Positions 25,648-40,600 of a stretch of DNA of 64,000 bases are shown here, piece by piece (positions within the stretch are counted from its first letter, which is position 1; the number at the start of each line of letters is the position of its first letter). A model generated the notes under the pieces. The model did no database searches and had not been told where the DNA came from. It worked only from the letters and a program-made list of their open reading frames with translations. The position numbers and the translations under genes were made by a program. The stretch covers positions 41,393,437 to 41,457,436 of the forward strand of contig NC_071334.1 of assembly GCF_027744825.2 (NCBI RefSeq). The letters run 5' to 3'. Origin of the DNA: Synchiropus splendidus. Its lineage: Eukaryota; Chordata; Actinopteri; Syngnathiformes; Callionymidae.

Positions 25648-28600
25648 CTGTACAACAGATGATAGAAAGAGTTGACACCGGGTCTGGGCAGTGTTTGGGA
25701 CATACAATTAAAGACAGTTTAATGCAGCACTAATCCATTGCAGCTACTGTACTGGAGAAAATGCATTAGATTAGATTAAATCAGATGGCATTTATTACTC
25801 ATTTTTACTCAGAACTGCAGGTGTGACCGGCAAGCTTTCAGTATGACGAGCAGCAAACATGAACACTGACATGCTGTGGACATAAATGAAACACTCTAGA
25901 GAAGCCAGTGACAAACACAAGTTTAATATTTCCCTCTAACGTTGAAGTTGTGATAGCACCATCAAACAAGAACTTGAGAAACACAGGTCCCTGGCCACTC
26001 TCTCAACTCGACTTGTCGTTGATTGTGTGACACATAACGGCAGCTTTTCCTCATTGTCGGTTGACACACGCACATCTGTTTGCTTTGTTATGCTACTGAG
26101 CAAGCATAGCGCTAAATCTTCCAATGCGCTTGTGCAGTGTTGTCTATTTTACTAGTTGCTTGGGCATTACATTAGATATCTACAGGTCTGGCTCATGTAC
26201 TACATTGTTTCTGTGGATTTGTCTGAAGGCCTGGAATGTCACAATTATATTATTGTACAATGGGTGTGTGTTTTATTTTATTATTTTGTATTTTTACAAC
26301 TTAACCAATCAAAAAGTACTTTGTCTCACTAAAGTCACTAAAGTTGTCTCACTCAGCAGAAGTAATTCAGCGAGTTACACAACTATTACATTTAAATCAG
26401 TGTAACTTGTAGAAGACAGGTTGATGAGACTGTCCTCATATTCAGAGCTCAGTAGGTGGCACTCTCCGTTTAAAGAGGGTGTGAGATTTCAGTGAAATAA
26501 TTGTTCAAATCCATAGGTTTTAGTGCAGGGAGGACAGAAAAATAGCTGTCGACATTTAAACGAATGAAATACTCGTAAAGTCCACTAGATGGTGCCAAAC
26601 GATTGGTATAGGCCATCGTAAGTGATGGCTTTTTTGGCCTTTAACCTTTTTTCCATACTCCACTTCTGCTGTTTGTGCTCTCCTGAGAGATTCCTTGGGC
26701 AGAATGCTCCTGTACATATACCATACCATACCCATACGTTAGGACCACTTGAGACACACATCTCACATCTCACACACAACAAGGAAGGTGAGAGGCAAAA
26801 TTGTGAGACTGAAGAGTTTAGACTCAACGCTGAAGAAGCTGGTGGTTTGTGTCATGGGGCGTTCATCTGCCCGTGATTTGTTGACCGAAATGAACGTTGG
26901 GGGATTGAACTTCATTTAGTGACAAGTGGTCCAGTCTGAAACATCTCGTTGTGACTGTGGCCACGAGACAGCGCGATCAGCATTGCTCACTACGGTCGGA
27001 GTTCAGCAGCTGTCTCCACGGAAACCAAACAAGCAGGACTGTTGTGAAGCCTCGCCTGGTGACGGCACTTCTGCTCTCGAACTTAAACTCGTACTCTTGA
27101 ACTCAGAGTGACTAAGTGGTAATGGTACAATGGTGTGATCCCAAGGTGAAGTCATCATGCGAAGTGCCCTTAGGCAACACACTGTAGCACCTGAATTTAT
27201 CAAAGCTTCTGTGAAACCCCAGCTCAGCCTCATCACTCACTGCAGGTGGTATGATGCTAGCATGATCCTTAACTTCACTTTGGCAGTTGAAGTATCTCAT
27301 GAGCAATTTTTCACAATGTAAGCGAAATATTACATATGCGATGTAGGTGTAGATGTAGATGTTTTCACTCTATTGAGCAAAGACAACGACTTGCCCCATG
27401 TGTTTCTATTGTGCATTCAGAGGTTGGGATTGAATCTGAGCCATCACCTTCACAGTGAACCTATATGGCTTCTACTGGATCTCATACGTCTGGCAGTTGC
27501 TAACTCAACTTGGCCAAAATCAGGTTGAATTGGGGTCGGTTAATTGAGGTCAGCGACAGCTGCTGGATGCTCTGCTCAGTTTGATGAATAGCATCTTATT
27601 CTGTCATCTTGGCTTCCCTTCATCCATCCCAGACGCTAGTCTCCACTTCCCCCAGCCTCCACATCAGTTTACAGCCTAATCTCACCACCTTGTTGTGACG
27701 TTTCTTTGAGAGTTTGGACGACTTTACTGCAACACCTTTTCTGAGCCCTGTCCCTGCTGTGTGGCTGACATTTCAGTTTGATGAAAGACTTTTTGCCTTT
27801 CATGTGGCTTTCAACTGGAGTTCTCCAGGCACCCTTTATAGTCTATCTATCCCACGTGAATTGATAATGTATTGTATGATCATGTACAACATCTGTTTTT
27901 TGGTTTGGACAATACATTATTTGTCTCTGTTGCATTACTAATTGCTGCTAGTCAGACATAATATAACAGACATAATATTATATATTATAAATTACATTCT
28001 TTTTTGACTTAAAACAGCATTCAAGGGTTTGGTAAAGGCAAACATATTTCATACAATTACTTTTGCATTATAGATTAGGCACCAATATACCAGTCCTTTA
28101 AGAGCAAAATCATTGCTCTTCAATCAACGTTCAAAATTAAACACTTTGAAATTATAATCCAACCTACGCACTGACATACTCCTGTGTTCCATCTATCAAT
28201 CATATGAAGTGAAACAGTAACACAAAACGTTTGTATGATTTAATGAAGCCCAAAGTTATTCACAGACTTAAAGGACAAGGTGACATTGTAGTACACACAT
28301 GCCATTTAAATATCTATGAGAGTTAATGGTAACTGCATGCATGACAGACCTGAACTGAACCACTGCTGTACACGTTCCAAACATGCTGGATTAAATGAAT
28401 CCACGAACTCATCAGGCAGGGCCTACAGTATAGACAGGCTTCCATTTCCGGATACAACATAATCACAGTTCATGACTGAAGTATAAGAAGTTGCTGATAC
28501 AACAGTGTTTGGATATCTGCATGGTAAAGGTTGCACAAGAGTCAGTGCACGTTAGAAAAGTTAGAAAACTCCTGTTAAGTAAAAATGAAAATCAACTTCT

Positions 28601-31600
28601 CATGCAGACGCACACTTTTAAAATGAGCACATAAACATAACATGAACACAAGACACAGTTGAAGTTGTCAAGTAAAACAGACATTCAGGATGAGCAAGTG
28701 TCAATCGTTGGATGGGTCTCTCACAGGGGGAATGGGATGGTGTTTTGAGGGGTGATGATCGGGTCAGTCATAAGCATTACTTACTGTAATCTGTGACGGT
28801 CTTTGGATTTGAGAGGAGGTGGGCTTAATCATGATGCTACTTGTAATTTTGCTGCTGCTTTTGACGGTAGCTGTGTTACAGTCAGTCACAGTCCTCTGCT
28901 TCTGATGTCCAGGCCCATGACTTAAAGTTTGTGTTGGGGTGATGCTCTGGATGTAGGGGCTCCCTAAGTGGATGTGGATTTTGTTGTCTTCTGTTGTTAT
29001 AACATTGGGCCCGTTGCTGTTGGGCCTCTGGACCTGCCAGCTGTTGTGTCTCTCAGGACTGACGCGAAAGACAGCATGTCCTCCGACAACCTCCAGGGGC
29101 TCTGTTGACACGGACCTCTCAGGGGTACCTGTTGTGACTGAGACGATTTGAATCGGGGACACTGCTCTATCTGGCGTGAGGGACCCGCTGGAATTGGGGG
29201 TCATTGACCTGGAGTACGTCGCCATGTTGACAGGGGACAGGGCTCTATCTGAGGAACAAGGTTCATCAGAGATCGGTGAACACACATTTGAAGAAGGGGA
29301 AATGGATTTCAGATTTGGGGACATGGAGGCATTCTGGATAATTGTGATTCTCTGCTTGGATGGACCTCCACTTGTGGGTATTACCGCTGTGCTGGTGAAT
29401 GACTGAGCATTCTCTGTCGTAGGACTAGTGATCTCCAGTGTGGCGGTGTTGTGCTCACGGTCTGGCGTTACTTTAATGTGCAGAGGCTGTCCAGGACTCT
29501 GAGTCAGCACAACATCTCCAGACTGGACATGGTTTCCATTTTGGCGTGTTTGCACTTTACCATTAACCAGATGGGCACCATCTTTGTTCTTCAGTAGCGG
29601 GACACGTGCTTTCCTGATGTTGTTGAGGTTGTTGTTGATGAGGGAAGCGCTACAGTTTGTGAGCTTGTTGCTGTAGTTGGCATTGTCCTCAGGTTCACTG
29701 TCGTCGTACAGTTTCCCGTTAACAACAGCCCGTTCCAGGGGGACCAGTGTCGTCTGAGACAAAAGGTAAATAGGCTCTGTCTGGACTTCTTTGGTGGATA
29801 CATGCAAGTCAGAAAAGCGCCTCCCATTCATGCCAGGGCGCAGGCTTTTGCTGAATCGTCTGTATCTCTCCAGCTCCCGTGTGAGGGTCTCCATCTCTCT
29901 TACAAGCTCCTTGTTTCTGACTCCCTGCTGCGTCAGTTTTCGTTGGAGAGTCAATTGGTCAGTTTTCATGCGACAGATCGAGTCTTCCGTTCCCATGTAT
30001 TCATGGATCTTCTCCTTCAGAGCAGCTACCTCTTTGGACAAATGACTTGACTTTGCTTCTTCCTCCTTTAAGCGTTTGAAGAGAACCTGCTCTTGGTTGC
30101 TGTCATTCTTCTCTGCCAGCTGACACCTAGTCAGCTCTTTCTTGGATGATTCTAGCTCTTCCATCAGAGCCTGGGCCTTCTCCTGTTCATTGATGAACTT
30201 TTTCTCCAGTAATTCCAAATCCTCCGTTTTAAACATGTCACCCTCCGCAACCTTCATGTCCTTTAGCTTCTGTCTCAGACGTTCCACCTCTTGAGTCAAA
30301 TCCTTCACTTTGTTATCCTCTTGCTGGAAACGGTTAGTGATCGACGTTGTTATGTTATCCTCTTTCACTTTGTTCCTCAGGTACTCTTTCTCAATGGTCT
30401 CCAAAGACTGCAACCTTTTCATCATCATGCTTACTTTTGATTCTAAGTCAATGTTCTTTTCTTCCTCCACTCGCAGCTTGGCCTTCAGGCCATCTCTTTC
30501 CTTTGTGGCAGAACACATTTTCTCCTCCAGCTCAGCTTTGGACTTCAGTGCCATCTTGCTTTCCTCAATGAGCTTCTCTGTGACAGACATGACCTTGTCC
30601 TGCTCTTCTTGAAGTTTGCCGTTGCTGTTCTGCACCTTGTGTTCCATTTGCTTGAGCTTCTCTGCCATTACCTTTCTGTCATCCACGAGCATAACTGTCA
30701 GAGTTTTTAGCTTGCTTAGCTCCTCCTTCAGGGTCCCTTCCGTTCTTGCCAGCTGACTCTCAGCAGACTCCAGCTCTTTTACCCGCACTTTCAAGACCTC
30801 TAACTCCCCAGTCAGGACCTTTGACACAGACTTCTCCTTCTCCAGGTTACTCTTAAGTGAGCAGCATTCCTGCTTGCTCTTGCTAAATGCGTCCTCCAGC
30901 TTCTCCAAGTCCATTATTCTGTGGTTAAGTTTCTCAACTTCAGCTTTTAATGTTAGACTTTGGTTGGCCTCATTCTCCAGTTTCTTGTTCAGGTCCCTGC
31001 AGTGGTCCTCCATCCTGATGAACTCCTCATCCTTCCCCTCCATTTCGAGTACTCTTTTCCTCAACTCTTCCAGCTCAGACATGAGTCCAGAGTTACCACA
31101 CTGTCCCCGGCCGATTTTGTCCCGGAGCTCTTGCAGCTCATCTTCTGCCCTACGCAGAGTCTTATTAGTCTCCCCCAGTTCATCAAGTTGCCGGCTGAGA
31201 GTCAACAGTCTGTGACGCAGCTGCCTGTTCTGGAAGTCCTCGTTGGTCAGCTTAGCGGTCATAACTTCTTGTTCCTGTTGGTATTGGATGACTTGCTCTT
31301 GGAGCTTGGCCTCCAAGAGAATCACCTTTTGCTCCTCTTCCCACAGACGGGCATTAGCTGAGCTCAGATCCAGCTGGGCCTGTGAAGTGCTAGCTGTCAG
31401 TTCTTTGACCTTTGCTGTTTGGAGGTTCAACTGATCGGTGAGACGCTGCTGTTCGTCCACCACCATCAACGCAAAAGACTTCAGTTTTGTCAACTCCTCC
31501 TTGAGGCCAGCCACTTTTTTGTCATTTTCTTCGTCCTTGATTTCACGATAAGCCTTCTCTTGGTCAATGAGCACCTTCAACCTGAAACACAGACACAGCC

Positions 31601-34600
31601 CTTGTTAGTCACTGGACAGCGAAGGCCAAGGTACTTCTTTTGGTGCACTATGGTGGACTGTCTAAGACCCTCTTTACAGAAGTTACATTGTTTTCCCATG
31701 GCATGGCTTCAGTGTTTACGGAGGCCAGATTGCTGTGGACCAGGCAGGCAGCTTTTTCTGCAACAGTTACAAATGCACCAACACTGGACACTTCCCACAT
31801 ATTTGGTGCAGTTGTGAAAATGAATAAGAGCTCTTTGGTTAAAGAATGTTTTCAACCCCTCAGTGGAGTACTTCTTTCAGTACTGGGTCTAGCTTGTAAT
31901 CCATCTAAGACGTATGATGATGAGACCCAAACATAATTTTTCTGAAGGAGATACCAACCCCACAAAGTGTTGCCATCACAACAACCGATAGTTATAACCG
32001 ATAGTTGCTGGATGCTCCCAGCTCTAATAAACTAAGGGTTGAAAGACACACTCACATTTCTCACTATCTCACTTCTCAGTCATTTCTCACTTGCACACAG
32101 CAAACATCACCATATTGCCCACCCAGCATTCGTACCGTAAATGACACACTTCTGCAAAACTTATTTTTATGCAAAATTTATTTTAGGGAGAATTTCACAC
32201 TTAATCAAAACATGGCAGTTGTTCCCCATACAATAGCAATACTCTCAATTACTAACGCACTTTTTTTTGGTTCCCTTGTTGCCAGATCCACATGAAATTG
32301 GATCTGGCAACACATGAGTTGCTGCTGCGAAGGCCGTTAACAATCGGTGCAGTGCTGGAAACAGCATGTTCCAAACTATGAGCAAACAGCCCGTTGGGAA
32401 ATTAAGAAGTGACATACACCACGCTGGAATGCTGATCATTGACCTGTGGTGTGTTGAGCAGACACGGGGGACAGACATGAGACACAAAGTTAATTCAAGC
32501 TGGGACGTTTTTTTAGTACAATAGTTACCTTCATGTTGACTATCACTCATCAGCCAGTAAAAAAAAAAAAAACAATGACAAAAACTGGCATCAATATTCA
32601 AGCAGCATCACTCCGGATCTTTCATGAACAATTTCAGTGTTCACTTTCAGATTCGCGATTCAAAGTATGTGGGACTGATCAATGATCAGTGACTGATTAG
32701 TGATTACTCATCTTAATGACTATAAACACAATCTCCAACTCTGAATTTGATTAAATGCTTCCTGGACTCTTAGTATTAGTCACTTTCTGGTAATGTTAAC
32801 CCTCCCATCTTGAGTGTGAGAATCACCATCATGAATTTTGACAGCTCTTTGTGTTGACAGCTGTTGATATGGGAGAGTGTGTGCTCTGGGTCTGCAGCAC
32901 CGTCTGGCCTGCAACTCAGCAACTGTGTGCGCAGACGGCGGGCACTTCCTGATGGCCCACTGGCATGGAACAGTCCTTAAAGGGGTTCCATTGCTACCCT
33001 CTGTGCCCCTATTTCCCCTCACCCAAACCAGCAGCAGCACCTCCATGATTCCTCCCTCCTCTTCTTTTTACATGTTGAAGGAATTCCCCAACTCACAGAG
33101 GCAATTAGACCCCCTCCTCACACACACTCTTGCATGCACGTGTGTCTTCAGTAGCTGCTCAGTGGTGAAGGCAGGTGAGCACATGTGCAGTAAGTGTATC
33201 CATGTGCGTACTCAGAACACCACCGTCATTGAAGAGCGTGATGATGAAATTGTTATCATATTATTTCATTATTACCCTGGTCTTGTAGGATTTTGGAAGA
33301 CTGTGTTTCACCACCCACTATATGTGCAGGTCCATCAGCTACTGACAACTTAGTGGCTCAGTGTCTTTCCCATACAAAGGTCATTTGACCATACTTTATA
33401 TACAGTATTTACAGTTATTGTGAGCATCGCAATTGGATCACTGGCAATGTCAACTTCTCTTATTCTAAATAACCACCGTCTGTTACTCCTTCATCGACCA
33501 TGACGTGCTAATCCAACCCATCCTCACTCCCATGACGCTGGGAAAGTGGATTTTTGTGTCCTGTACTGATGAAAAAGGCAGCCTTCAGCATTAAATGTTG
33601 ACACATCGGTGTTTCAATGGACCGAAAGAACACTTTCCTTCCATAGCTTTCGAGGCGGGGCGCCGCCGATCATGCGTTGCACAGGCCTGCATAGCACATC
33701 GTGCACGAGCGCATGGCGCATCATGTGCAGGGGCAAAAAAAAAACACATTTTACTTCCATGTAGCGCTAAGCACGCAATTGGCAGGTTATTAAACGTAAT
33801 GAATGGAGCACCATCCAATGGCTCACCCTAACCCCAATGTACGTCTTTTTTTCATGTGTCGTGCTGCCATGTGTCAACATGCTACCCCAACGAAGGCCGC
33901 CCTGCTCGTCAGTAAGGGATGTGAAAAGGCCGCTTTCCCAACGTCACTATATGATGCCACAGGAGTGAGATCGTGTTGGCTAATTCAATACTCCAGAGTT
34001 GAGGAGTCATTTTGATATCTGACTTTCACTGCTACTATGTGAAATCGCAAGAAAAAAGTGTTCTTTTTGTTTTTACAGACTACATCAAAGAGTGTTGGAA
34101 TTAAAGGGTTATTAGACAGCCTTGGAATTCAAAGTTTATTTGACTCATTTATATAACTGTGAATGGACACAGCCCCTAAATCAGAGTAATGGAATTCTTT
34201 CTTGTATGACATGTTTCACAAACAGCTCAAAGATTTGTTGATGTTTTCAGCCAAATGACACTGTTGATGTCAAAAAACAGGGATGACAAATTTCAAAGTG
34301 GTTTTCCTTTTGTACTTGGAAACTTCTTGACATATGGCGTGCACAGAACTCAGCAGCCCTTTAAATAGCAAATAGCACACAATAAAATTTAACAACCATA
34401 TCTGACATGATAACAAACCACACAACGTGTCATTACTGGTCCATATTTTTTCTTTTTCCAATTTGACATCATTAATTTCATCCTGACAAAGAGGGGTTGT
34501 CTCAAACGGATCATTACACCCAACATTTTCAGTCTCTTCTGCAGTCACAGGATGAAATAATTGTGAGCACAATCTTCATGCTGACATAGTTGGACCAACT

Positions 34601-37600
34601 ACTCATGGGGAGACACACCACATTCACACGGTTCCTCCCTGCTGTTGGCGCTGGAAACTGTGGCTCACCCACCACTGCTAACTGCGTTACACATCCCATA
34701 GGTCACGGCTGAGCCAGTTGCTCACCACAAGTGGTTAGGTCATCCCGAAAAGACGGTACAAGTCCCACGCCGGCACACAGAGGCACCTCCGGAACTCTGT
34801 GTCTTGATGTGCATTGCAGTCTGCAAAAGCGGAGTGATGCAGTCTGCTTGCTATATTTTAAGTCCACGGTGGTGAAGTGATACGCCCATGAGAGCCATCA
34901 GCATTTGTTAAAAATGTCAGTGGATATTTATTAACTTCCTGCTCGTGGGTCTACGGGCAAAAGTGGAACAGCACATTTAAATTACTGAAAGTAGATCCTG
35001 CTTTAAAAACACCCAGAATAGAAACTCAAACTGTTTTTCGTTTTGCAAGACTGAAGAGAAACTCTATCACTGTCATGCGATTACATAAGAGCTTATCTTT
35101 CATATCGCCACAAGGACAAGCCCTTTTGACGCAGAAATCCAAACAGTTTGAAAGGGAAATTAGATGTTGAACAGCTCAAAGGAAAATGGAAAAAAAAGTT
35201 AGATGTAAACTGTAAGATAGGTAAATGCAGTCATTAAAGGGGTTAAAAGGTTATATTTTCAATCCACACTGTATTTTGAAGGTACAAATATGTATGCCAA
35301 GTTTCTTTTTTAATTAAAGCATAGAAATATTTCATCAAAATAAAACCCTGACTTTAAACAGTAGGCCATTAAAGATGCAGTTTGTTTAACAAGATAACTT
35401 CTTTACACTTGTCCACATTGTGGGTGATTATGAATTAGTTTCTAAAACTTGCATACAAATGCAGACTAAATTAAAGTTAATCGAGAAACATTTGCTGAAA
35501 ATGGCGGAATTCATTTTTGTCGGTTATTTCAAAAACATACCAAATATAAACAATCTAGAATTTAGAATGTGGAAATAATAATGAAACTTGCTAGAGAATT
35601 CAATGTTGCCATTACTAATGTGTAAGATTTTCCTGGTAATAGCTCTTCATATTTGCCTTGTAATTTTACTTTTAAAAATTAATGAATACATGTCGAACTT
35701 CACATCGACAAATAACTCAACAAATAACCCATCACATGTCCCAAAACTCCTTTCTAGCAGCACCCTCAACTCTTCAGCCAAAATGCTTTGAGCGTCAGCA
35801 CAAAAATAAGAACTCATGGAGCTGAAGATCTGACATTCCTTCTACATCTAAATCAAGAGTGATATTTCAGGATCCTACCTGTGCCACAAAGTTCATCCGC
35901 TTCACCAGTGTGATAAGTTTCTGTACGTGAGCTCAACTCTTCTCATGCCTGAGCGGCGCTGTGGATGTTCCTGCTCTCAGACCAAACAATAAGGGATGTG
36001 CTCCTGCCAATGGACCATTACATCATCAGCATGTCCATATAAGGAGCTTTGCATGTCACACACTCACAAGAGGGGGTGTTTTGCCTGTGGAAGTGTGTGT
36101 GTGGTGCTGGATGAACTTTCAACAGCAGGAGGATGTGGCTTTGTGCCAGGAAAGGACTTTTTTTCTGTAATGTGGACGCTCTGTTAGCGCTCTGCAGGCA
36201 TGACTGTAGGTGAAAAGAGACAAGGAGTTCTGGTGACAAAACCTCCTCCTGAATCCTGTAAACTTAAATCATTACTACAGGTGAACTGGCAGGAGTGTGT
36301 GAGAGGGTTTGTTATTCCCTACAACTGTGCATTGAACACTTAGTGTGTTGGGTTGAAGTATGCTTGGAATGTCCACTTCACTTAAGGGCTTCAAATTTAA
36401 TTCTGACCCAGGATTATATTTCTACTGTTTTGGTTGGGAGAGGCCAAGTTGACCACTGGACGGTAGCTGTGTACCTCTGTCCTGGAGAGTTCAGGGGACT
36501 TGCCCCACAAGCTTCAGACTTGAAGATGACCCCCTTTGTGTTGCTGCTGACTAGTGATGGGTTGATGATGTTTCATGAAACGGAGGCCACCAGATGGCAC
36601 TGTCTGCTGTGAAATGTTTGGACTTGAACAGCCAATTCAATGAAACTTCACATCATATCTAAACCAAGAGCGCCATCTAGTGGCCTCTGAAAATTAGGAC
36701 ACTGTGTCATCAACATTGCAACACTGTTTCATGACACTTCATCTACCTAGTGCTGACCTAAGGTGAACCAGACACTGTATAACGTCACATTAGGGCCCGA
36801 ATTACAGAATGGATCCACGCAACACTGTATTCAGGCATTGGTGGCATATGACCTAATGGTAGGCAGGTTCATCACGAAACATTAGGGATTAAAATGGTTG
36901 CTAGATCACCACCTACGGTATGATTGTTTTGAACAGAGCTTAATCGCCAGGAAAATGTAGTCTAGTGGTTGTTCTCCACTAAAAGTTTCAGTGTCGAGCA
37001 CATCTGCTGACACGAGACGACAAAGGGTTTCTTGATCATTTCACGATCAAGCTCTGTTCAAAAGTTTAAATCAGGCCGTGGTTTATTGTGTCTAGATTGT
37101 CGTGCCTCTATGTAGGAAACTATGTCTGTCCTACATCGTAGTCACAGAGGTGAAGAGGTCAGCCCTCATCTGCATTATGTTTTTATAGGTTATAGCTTCA
37201 AGTCCAGAGGCTACAGTTGTCAACTTGTTTTATGGGACATCCAAATATGTCGGAAGGGCTAGGTTTCCTGCTGTCATTCCTTTGACAGCTAGAAACTGAT
37301 CATTGTGTGACACGACCCTCAGGGATTTTCTGTCCTGTAGGCTCGTATATACTAAATGGATTATCTGCCTGTATTGCCTGGTTACAGGGGTGTCTCAAGT
37401 CTGCCACTTCGTCTCCTACCCGTTGGACCAACCAGGAAACTCAGAAGATGTCGGACTGAGTCATTGGGACTTAATTTCAGTTGAATTTGTGAACGATTCA
37501 TCCAAACCAAGAAGACCCTACTGTTGACAATGAATTAAAATGATTAAACTGTGGCGGCTGGATAATTTGTGTGAAATCACTGTTGTTGTTCACTGCCTCC

Positions 37601-40600
37601 ACAACATATGCCCTGTCCCCTCACACATGAACAAGAACCAGTGATGGAGTGTTTCAGGGGCAGTAGCTACAGCAATGGTTTGAGAGACATTTGCTCTCCA
37701 GGGTGTCCTGTAGAGCTTCCTTCCACTTGGATTGGACACTTGACTTAGAGAGTTGTCCAGGTGCCACACTATCCTCTCTGTCTTTCAGCTGTTACTGAAT
37801 GTCAACAGTTTTGACTCAACTCATACAGGCAGATCAAGACTTTTCTGGTCACTTGGGTCCCCATGACACCCCAGTGAAGTAACCAGCCTTAAGAGGCGAG
37901 ATCATCGTGAGGGGCCTTCAGTTGTGGGAGGTTTGTGATTCCTTCTTTTGTATGTCAGCTGTGTTAAACAGTCCAAGTATTGTGTCACATGTGATTTCAC
38001 CACTTTCAAAGGTTAAACATCACCTGTGCTAGGTTCCCATTGAACCTTGATGTGAAAGAGTGTGTGTGTCTTGAACTGAAATCATTCCTCAGAAGGACAT
38101 CATTTCACAGTGAAAAGTCGTCTACCATTCACTTGAGGTGCTATTTGCGTCTGTTCCTGAGTTTATTTAAGATGTCCTGCATTAATGAACACACAATCAG
38201 AGGGTGAGCTGGTTGACACACCGACACAATGACTGTTTAATGACTCATTCTTGTGCGTTTCAAGAATAGTGCCATCGATCATTCAGTGTTTTCAAACCGA
38301 GAATCTTTCAAGTGGTTTGGAGCCTCCTAGCTTTGTGGCTTTAGGAATCAGAGTACCCCTCGAGTACAGATGGGTTCAGCAGGATTGATTTCATGCTATT
38401 TATACAAAAGAATTTCGCAATCCGCAGATTCAGTGGTCCGCTTTATAAGGGGAGTTATTGGCAGAGGTTGACAGGTATGAAGTTTGATGTTGGTTTTGAT
38501 GAGCGATGTGTGCGGTTCAGCTCGGTCAAGTCCAGTCGTGCCTTTTCAACTTCCTGGAAAGTAGCTGTAGAATTGTCAAAACACTAGTTTATTGCACAAA
38601 TCAGTTGAATTAAAGTCTGATAGCAACCTTTGTGAACTTATTTAGAAAAGTGTTTAACACAATGATAATGTGTTTGGCTCATGTTATAAATGGCTAATTG
38701 CTTGTGTTCATTTTTATGTATTGTGCATTTAACATAGTCCAAGTATCAGCAGCTGGTCCAGACTATTTTCACAAAGCACGGTGACTTGCACAAGGAGTTG
38801 AAATAGAACAAATGCTAGGTTCTAAGAATATGTGAACATGTGTGTAGGCCTCTATGGGCCTTTGCTATTGGTTAAACCACCTCGAGGCACTGGCCTGGGA
38901 CTTCGGTTGATTGGCTCTCCGCCCAGGAAAGCACCTCCCACCACATATAGGACACCCCCACTCCCGCCACTCTGCTCCTTTTGTAACTCAGCGAAAGTCA
39001 GGCCTGCTGGGCAGCCTGTTAGAGGACGACCCACATATTCATAGAGCCTAGGTTACGTGAGTAACCAGCATTTGTATTTCATATGTGCTCTACGCTCTAA
39101 CGGCCTTCGCTATTGGTTTAAAACCACGGCAAAGGCCATTGTGTCCTCCCAGGATGGCCTGGCAGAAGACCAAACTACAGAGACCAAAGTTCATCGACCA
39201 GAAGGTTCAGCCGTGGACGAAGAACCACCTCCGGACAAGACAGTGTGGGCCACCGAAGTGTCCATCATGTCCCTCAGATAACTCTGAGCAGAGGTCAAAG
39301 CAGTTGACCGAGAAGCTGCTTGGCAGATGTCTTCCATAGAAGCACCACCAAAAAGTGCAAGAAATGAGGAGATGGCCCTCGTCGAGTGAGCTCTGACGAA
39401 ATGGCAGCTGCAAAAACATTGAAGGTAGAAGCTGCCCGACCCCTGTCCAAGAGCTCCTAAAGGAAGGACAGAACTTCAGCAACAGAGCTGAACACCAGTT
39501 AGAAAATACACCCCACTTGGAGGTGTAACGTTTATGCCCAAGCTGAACAACACAAATAGTGTGCAAGCACAACAACTGCCCAGGTACTGGGAGGCGTCAT
39601 CCAGAGATCGCAGACACACAGAGCCCTTAGGGTTTTCAGCTGCGCCACAGACAGAATGATTGGCAGTAAAGGCACTCCTCAACACATTTAACTTTTTTGT
39701 TTTTTAACAAAGAGGCAATCTTATTTTGTTACTTAAGCAGTATCTGATATTGGTTTTATATAACCTTAACCATGTACTTAATAAATATATCGAATCCAAT
39801 CGTGGCCCCAAAAACTGGAATCGAGTCGAGAGGTAAAAGATTCCCACCCCTACCCACCTGCTTCTTGGTGATTTGGCGATGTAAATGTGGTGACATCACA
39901 AATTACGACACCCAAAGAGTAGTTGGAGTTTTGCACAAGGCAGAACATCGGGCTAAGACAGCAGTGGAGTCACAAAAGGTGGCTTCCAATACTCCGCCAT
40001 ATAATGACGTTGGGAAAGTTGCCTTTTGTGACCCACACTGTCGAAAAATGCAGCCTTCAACGTTGCTTGTTGACACATTGGAAGTGTGACACATGAAAAA
40101 AAGACATAGGTTGGGGGTATGGCGCTCCATTCATTTTACATTTAAGTGTCAATTGCTTTTTAAATTCCATCAAATGGCTGTGTGTTTTAGTCACCGTGAC
40201 CTTTAGTACCATCATGGAGGAGAGCCACGTAAGGGGTTATAAATAGCAACTGACATCTAGTCTACTTAAGTGTCTCCCTGTCTCCCCATGATGTTCCTCA
40301 AGCTCCATGATGCGCGATCCACACGTGTCTGGAGCTACAAGTACAAGTTAAGCTTGCCAGCTGTATAGATAGAGGGAAACTATTGAACAAGAAGTGATGT
40401 CCAGTACAGATGGCCATCCTGGAGTTCATACGTGTCTCATTAATGAGCAACAACAGATGTGTGAATTGTGGTGCTCACCACACAAACACGAACTCCGCAA
40501 TCGTACATTCTGTACTGAGTGATACACACAGCCCAGCGGCTGATTACCTGACATCCATGATGACATCACCGCCCTTTAATCAAATACAAATGTGTCCTTC

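Noticed and set aside
34680..34790. tRNA-like or SINE head (GGTACAAGTCCCACG resembles a B box)
   Set aside because: I could not pair the arms into a cloverleaf and saw no convincing A box at the right distance.
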